DNA from: Thalassobacillus devorans MSP14
GTDB taxonomy: Bacteria > Bacillota > Bacilli > Bacillales > Halobacillaceae
NCBI RefSeq assembly: GCF_000496835.1
Contig: NZ_KI543238.1
Coordinates: 400,229-464,228 of the forward strand
Direction: 5' to 3'
Length of the DNA: 64,000 nucleotides
Position 1 is the first letter of the stretch. Each line of letters begins with the position of its first letter. This document shows positions 60,333 through 64,000 of the stretch, in pieces. The position numbers were made by a program, and so were the translations under genes. Below the pieces are notes generated by a model. The model saw only the letters and a list, made by a program, of their open reading frames with translations. It was not told the origin of the DNA and did no database searches.

Positions 60333-61721
60333 ATGGCTAAAAGTTTAGCAGCTCAACTGAAAGAATCAGCCCCCCCATGTGCTGACGCCAGTCCCAGTAA
60401 TTATTTATTCAAGGATCACCCCGATGAAAACAAATGGGCAGACTGCGTCCATTGCGGTATGTGCCTGGAATCATGTCCTACATATTTGGAAACAGGAAAG
60501 GAGCAGCACTCTCCCCGAGGACGTGTCCATTTGATCAAGTCGGTAGCGGAAGGTCAAATCAGTGTCAACGAACACTTCGCTGACCCTGTCTTTCAGTGCC
60601 TCGACTGCCGTGCCTGTACCACTGCATGTCCTGCTGATGTCGATGTAGGCGGACTGATAGAAGAAGCTCGCGGTCAGGTGCGTAAGGCGATACCGCTGAA
60701 GGGGTGGAAGGGAGCAGTAAGCGGCTTTTTCCTGAAAGGGCTTTTTCCTCATCCAGATCGGATGCGGACCGTCAGTGGCTTGCTTAAATTCTATCAAAAA
60801 AGCGGTCTCCAGTCGGCGGTACGTAAAACAGGAGCGCTAAAAATCATGCCTTCCCATCTGGCGGATATGGAAGCAATTATGCCCAAGGTGAAGCAGCCTG
60901 TCCAAAAGAAATATAAAGATTATAAGTTCATTCCAGCAAAAGGAAATCCTAAAGCACGTGTTGCGATGCTGACAGGATGCATCATGGATGTCATGTTCAG
61001 TGATATCAATGAATCTACTATCAATGTATTGACCCATAACGATAATGACGTTGTACTTCCAAAAAATCAGACGTGCTGCGGAGCGCTTCATGTCCATGCC
61101 GGGGACCGTGACATGGGAAGGAAACTCGCCAAACAAAATATTGAAGCTTTTCAGGAAGAAGGAAAAGTGGTCGTAAATGCGGCAGGCTGTGGTTGTGCCT
61201 TGAAGGAGTATCCCGAATTGTTCAAGGATGATCCAGAATGGAAAGCAAAAGCGGAGGTATTTTCCGATAAAGTAGAAGATATTTCCAAGTATCTTTATGA
61301 CACTGGCTATGAAAAACCAAAAAGTACGGTGAATAAGAAGATTACCTATCATGATGCCTGTCACTTAGCTCATGGGCAGGGTGTCCGGCATGAACCACGC
61401 CAGCTTCTACAGGATATTCCGGGAGTGGAATATACGGAAATGGCCAATGCCGATACCTGCTGTGGGAGCGCCGGGATCTACAATATCACGAATCCCGACA
61501 TGGCAGGGGCTGTGTTAGAAAGAAAAATGGAGAATGTTCCGGAAGAAGTAGAAATGATTTCTATGGGCAACCCGGGCTGTATGCTGCAGATGGCGCTGGG
61601 GGTACAAAAGTACGGTCGAAGAAGTGAAATCGTCCATACAGTCCAGCTTCTTGATTGGGCTTATCAAAAAGACAAGGAAAACATAGCTGCGAACCAAAAA
61701 GCAATTACGATGAAAGGGTGA
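60333..61721 (+). CDS. glcF: Glycolate oxidase iron-sulfur subunit GlcF
   Basis: A 462-aa electron-transfer subunit. Two [4Fe-4S] sites: CVHCGMCLESCP (Cys38, 41, 44, 48) and CLDCRACTTACP (Cys89, 92, 95, 99). Two CCG-type domains follow (QTCCGALHVHAGD and ADTCCGSAGIYNI), as in heterodisulfide-reductase-like proteins. The ATG abuts the stop of glcE; GGAGGG ribosome binding site. Confidence 0.93.
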   Translation: MAKSLAAQLKESAPPCADASPSNYLFKDHPDENKWADCVHCGMCLESCPTYLETGKEQHSPRGRVHLIKSVAEGQISVNEHFADPVFQCLDCRACTTACPADVDVGGLIEEARGQVRKAIPLKGWKGAVSGFFLKGLFPHPDRMRTVSGLLKFYQKSGLQSAVRKTGALKIMPSHLADMEAIMPKVKQPVQKKYKDYKFIPAKGNPKARVAMLTGCIMDVMFSDINESTINVLTHNDNDVVLPKNQTCCGALHVHAGDRDMGRKLAKQNIEAFQEEGKVVVNAAGCGCALKEYPELFKDDPEWKAKAEVFSDKVEDISKYLYDTGYEKPKSTVNKKITYHDACHLAHGQGVRHEPRQLLQDIPGVEYTEMANADTCCGSAGIYNITNPDMAGAVLERKMENVPEEVEMISMGNPGCMLQMALGVQKYGRRSEIVHTVQLLDWAYQKDKENIAANQKAITMKG

Positions 61722-61727
61722 GTTCGA

Positions 61728-63194
61728 TTGTTCAGATCGAAGAGGAAGAGGCAGACCCGAAAAGACGTACATGTGGCTCAACTGGAAGCCATCGTTGGGC
61801 CGACAGAAATCCTTTATGAAAGAGAGGATCTGCTTTCCTATGACTGTGATGGATTTACCGTGCATAAGGCGATGCCAAAGGCAGTGGTTTTTCCTAAGAA
61901 CACGGAAGAAGTAGCAGCAATCGTACGGTATTGTTCTGTGCATAATCTTCCGTTTCTGGCACGTGGAGCCGGGACTGGCTTGAGTGGCGGTGCGATTCCC
62001 TTGAATGGAGAAGTGATCATCAGCCTGGGTAAGATGAGGAATCTCCTCAGTGTCGACTATGAGAATCGGCAGGCGGTCGTCCAGCCTGGTTTCGTTAATC
62101 TGAAATTGACGAACTCTATTTCAAATAAGGGTTATTATTATGCTCCCGACCCGTCCAGTCAATATGTATGTACCATTGGAGGGAACGTAGCAGAAAATGC
62201 CGGGGGTGCACATTGCTTGAAGTATGGGGTGACGACTAATCATATTTTAGGACTGGAAGTCGTGCTGCCGAATGGAGAAATCATCGAAATTAGCGAAGAC
62301 GGAATTCCGGACAGTCCTGGCTATGATCTGATGGGGCTTTTGACAGGATCGGAAGGGACCCTGGGAATTGTCACAAAGATCACCGTGCGTATTTTGAAAA
62401 ATCCACAAGGTAAGCAAACCGTGCTTGCCTACTTTGATAATGTCGAGGACGGAAGCCGTGCAGTTTCGGGTATTATCTCGGCTGGTATTGTCCCCGCTGC
62501 GCTCGAGATGATGGACAAAACAGCCATCGAAGGTGTGGAAGCAGGCGCTTATCCAGTCGGCCATCCCGATGATATCGAAGCACTGCTCTTAATTGAAGTG
62601 GATGGGATCATTGCCGGTATTGATGAACAGATTGACGAGATACTTACAGTTTGCAAGTCGAGGAACGTCAGAGAAGTAAAAGTTGCTGAGAGCGAAGAGG
62701 AAAGAGGAAAGTGGTGGGCGAACAGAAAGACCGGATTCGGTGCAATGGGAGCGATATCTCCTGACTATCTGGTACAGGATGGAGTGATTCCGAGGAGTAA
62801 GCTTCCCGAGGTTCTCAGGCGAATCAAAGAAATTAGTGAGGAATCCGGATTAAGAATTGCCAATATCTTTCATGCTGGTGACGGGAACCTTCACCCGCTC
62901 ATCCTCTTTGATTCCCGTGTCCCTGGTGAAACTGAAAAAGCGCTTGAAGCAGGGACTGCCTGTTTGAAGGCCTGCGCAGATGTCGGTGGGTCGATTACCG
63001 GTGAACATGGTGTCGGTATTGAAAAGAAAGAAGAAATGCGGTTCATTTTCACCGATGAAGAACTTGAAGCACAAACCCGTATCAGGGAAGTTTTCAACCC
63101 GGATGACTTGCTTAATAAAGGGAAACTATTCCCTACTCCAAGTCGTTGTATGGACGTGAAGAAAGTTATCAAAGACACAGTAGCAGTAAAATAA
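61728..63194 (+). CDS. glcD: Glycolate oxidase subunit GlcD, FAD-linked
   Basis: A 488-aa flavoprotein. FAD-binding ARGAGTGLSGGAIPLNGEVI, QPGFVNLKL, YAPDPSSQYVCTIGGNVAEN, GLLTGSEGTLGIVTKI, C-terminal IFHAGDGNLHPLILFD and GGSITGEHGVGIEKKE. It oxidises glycolate (or D-lactate) to the 2-oxo acid. TTG start seven bases after the stop of glcF with AAAGGGTGAG. Order E-F-D differs from the D-E-F order of E. coli. Confidence 0.92.
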   Translation: MFRSKRKRQTRKDVHVAQLEAIVGPTEILYEREDLLSYDCDGFTVHKAMPKAVVFPKNTEEVAAIVRYCSVHNLPFLARGAGTGLSGGAIPLNGEVIISLGKMRNLLSVDYENRQAVVQPGFVNLKLTNSISNKGYYYAPDPSSQYVCTIGGNVAENAGGAHCLKYGVTTNHILGLEVVLPNGEIIEISEDGIPDSPGYDLMGLLTGSEGTLGIVTKITVRILKNPQGKQTVLAYFDNVEDGSRAVSGIISAGIVPAALEMMDKTAIEGVEAGAYPVGHPDDIEALLLIEVDGIIAGIDEQIDEILTVCKSRNVREVKVAESEEERGKWWANRKTGFGAMGAISPDYLVQDGVIPRSKLPEVLRRIKEISEESGLRIANIFHAGDGNLHPLILFDSRVPGETEKALEAGTACLKACADVGGSITGEHGVGIEKKEEMRFIFTDEELEAQTRIREVFNPDDLLNKGKLFPTPSRCMDVKKVIKDTVAVK

Positions 63195-63217
63195 TTATTT
63201 GGACTGGAGGAAATCAT

Positions 63218-63994
63218 ATGAAATTTGCACGATTCATTCATAATGGTAATACCCGCACGGGGGTAAAAACGGAAAATGGTATTCATCTCATTACAGGGGA
63301 TATGCTTACCAATTGGGAGTATACGGATGAAGTAGTCCAGGAAGAGGAAGTCGAATGGCTTGCTCCTGTGACACCGGGAAAAGTTATCGGTATCGGCGCC
63401 AACTATGTCAAAAGTAAAGAAGAACTGCCTGAAGAGATTCCAGAACTGCCAGTGTTCTTTTTTAAACCATCTTCATCTGTCATCGGTCCCGAAGCGGATA
63501 TTCAAATACCTGACGTGATTGATGAAGTGAAATTCGAATCTGAGCTTGCTGTAATTATCGGCAAAGAAATGAAGGATGTAGCGAAGGAAAACGTTCTGGA
63601 TTATGTGTTTGGCTATACGATAGGAAATGATGTCACTGCTCCACAATTTTTTCACGATGATGGGCACTGGACGGTCGGTAAATCCTTCGATACCTTTACC
63701 CCGCTTGGCCCATTTGTCGAAACAGAACTGGACCCCGCTCAGATCCGTGTGAAAGCGGAGATCAACGGTGAAGAGAAACAGAATAGTCCAACCAGCCTGA
63801 TGATCGTTCCTTTGGCAGAGATGGTTTCCTATCTATCAAAGGTAATGACATTACAGCCAGGTGACTGTATTTTGACAGGCAGCCCGTTAGGTGCGTATAT
63901 GATCAAAGCCAATGATATTGTCGAATGTAAAATAGACGAAATTGGGACATTGAAAAATAAGACAGTGAAAACTCCAGTTTCCCTCAGCACCTGA
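63218..63994 (+). CDS. Fumarylacetoacetate hydrolase (FAH) family protein
   Basis: A 258-aa protein: GKVIGIGANYVKSKEELPEE, PVFFFKPSSSVIGPEADIQI, VKFESELAVIIGKEMKDV (metal ligands in the ExE motif), DGHWTVGKSFDTFTPLGPFV, and DCILTGSPLGAYMI. FAH-fold enzymes hydrolyse C-C bonds of, or decarboxylate, 2-oxo acids. Position after glcD suggests a link to glycolate/2-oxo acid use; the substrate is unknown. ATG at 63218 with GGAGG. Confidence 0.87.
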   Translation: MKFARFIHNGNTRTGVKTENGIHLITGDMLTNWEYTDEVVQEEEVEWLAPVTPGKVIGIGANYVKSKEELPEEIPELPVFFFKPSSSVIGPEADIQIPDVIDEVKFESELAVIIGKEMKDVAKENVLDYVFGYTIGNDVTAPQFFHDDGHWTVGKSFDTFTPLGPFVETELDPAQIRVKAEINGEEKQNSPTSLMIVPLAEMVSYLSKVMTLQPGDCILTGSPLGAYMIKANDIVECKIDEIGTLKNKTVKTPVSLST

Positions 63995-64000
63995 AGGTTA

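Noticed and set aside
1-64000. CRISPR arrays, prophage, complete insertion sequences, rRNA
   Set aside because: I looked for regular direct repeats, transposase, integrase or phage structural genes and rRNA cores and found none.

Overview
The window is a continuous, mostly ordinary piece of chromosome from a Gram-positive, spore-forming member of the Bacillaceae, probably a moderately halophilic or marine lineage (Halobacillus/Virgibacillus/Oceanobacillus-like). The basis is strong AGGAGG-type ribosome binding sites with frequent TTG and GTG starts, sigma-A, sigma-B and sigma-54 promoters, a TRAP-type trp leader, bacillithiol biosynthesis (BshB2), a KinA-type sporulation kinase, a PdaA spore-cortex deacetylase, and osmolyte/ion proteins (BCCT transporter, Na+/H+ antiporter-family protein, K+ channel). 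No prophage, plasmid, CRISPR array or complete insertion sequence is visible. The genus is an inference.

Layout. 1-9.4 kb: zur-like regulator (5' cut by the window edge), zinc-binding lipoprotein, MFS exporter, OsmC, YfkD, a 48-aa protein, Na+/H+ antiporter family, PdaA, an unexplained structured leader and a PAS-domain histidine kinase. 9.5-20.6 kb: YitT, a repeat-rich gene-free tract, MbcS-type acyl-CoA synthetase, GNAT, small membrane proteins, BCCT transporter, luciferase-like oxidoreductase, M3 peptidase and pterin dehydratase. 20.6-27.5 kb: YtkA-like lipoprotein, a LuxR relic, TypA, CsbD (sigma-B), BshB2, K+ channel, NadE and an isochorismatase-fold hydrolase. 27.6-34.4 kb: a persulfide/sulfane-sulfur operon (TusA-rhodanese, DsrE, rhodanese-MBL dioxygenase), a YjcD-type helicase and a SEDS protein. 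34.6-36.5 kb: a YxlEFG-like ABC cluster.

36.6-43.4 kb is a complete trpEDCFBA operon followed by pabA/trpG. It has a TRAP-binding G/UAG-repeat leader plus a hairpin sequestering the trpE ribosome binding site, and a second G/UAG cluster over the trpG ribosome binding site. 43.4-47.7 kb carries a sigma-B stress gene, tRNA-Ala(GGC), a secreted NucA/NucB-type nuclease, a gene of unknown function, DUF421 and a YfhE-like peptide.

48.0-54.7 kb is the acetoin dehydrogenase system: AcoR (sigma-54 activator), then acoABCL behind a sigma-54 -24/-12 promoter with an upstream dyad (likely AcoR site) and a cre box that coincides with the acoR terminator. 54.8 kb encodes an LPDTA cell-wall-anchored protein. 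55.6-64 kb is a glyoxylate/glycolate module: a LysR regulator divergent from malate synthase G, then glycolate oxidase subunits (GlcE, GlcF, GlcD) and an FAH-family hydrolase. Together these would oxidise glycolate to glyoxylate and condense it with acetyl-CoA to malate.

I found no convincing wholly new multi-gene system. The most interesting unexplained items are the leader RNA/sORF before the kinase (7.19-7.39 kb), the inverted pair of dispersed repeats at 10.6-11.15 kb, the dual TRAP control of trp and trpG, the terminator/cre overlap at aco, the exported NucA/NucB-domain protein with a large unassigned N-terminal part, and the LuxR relic.
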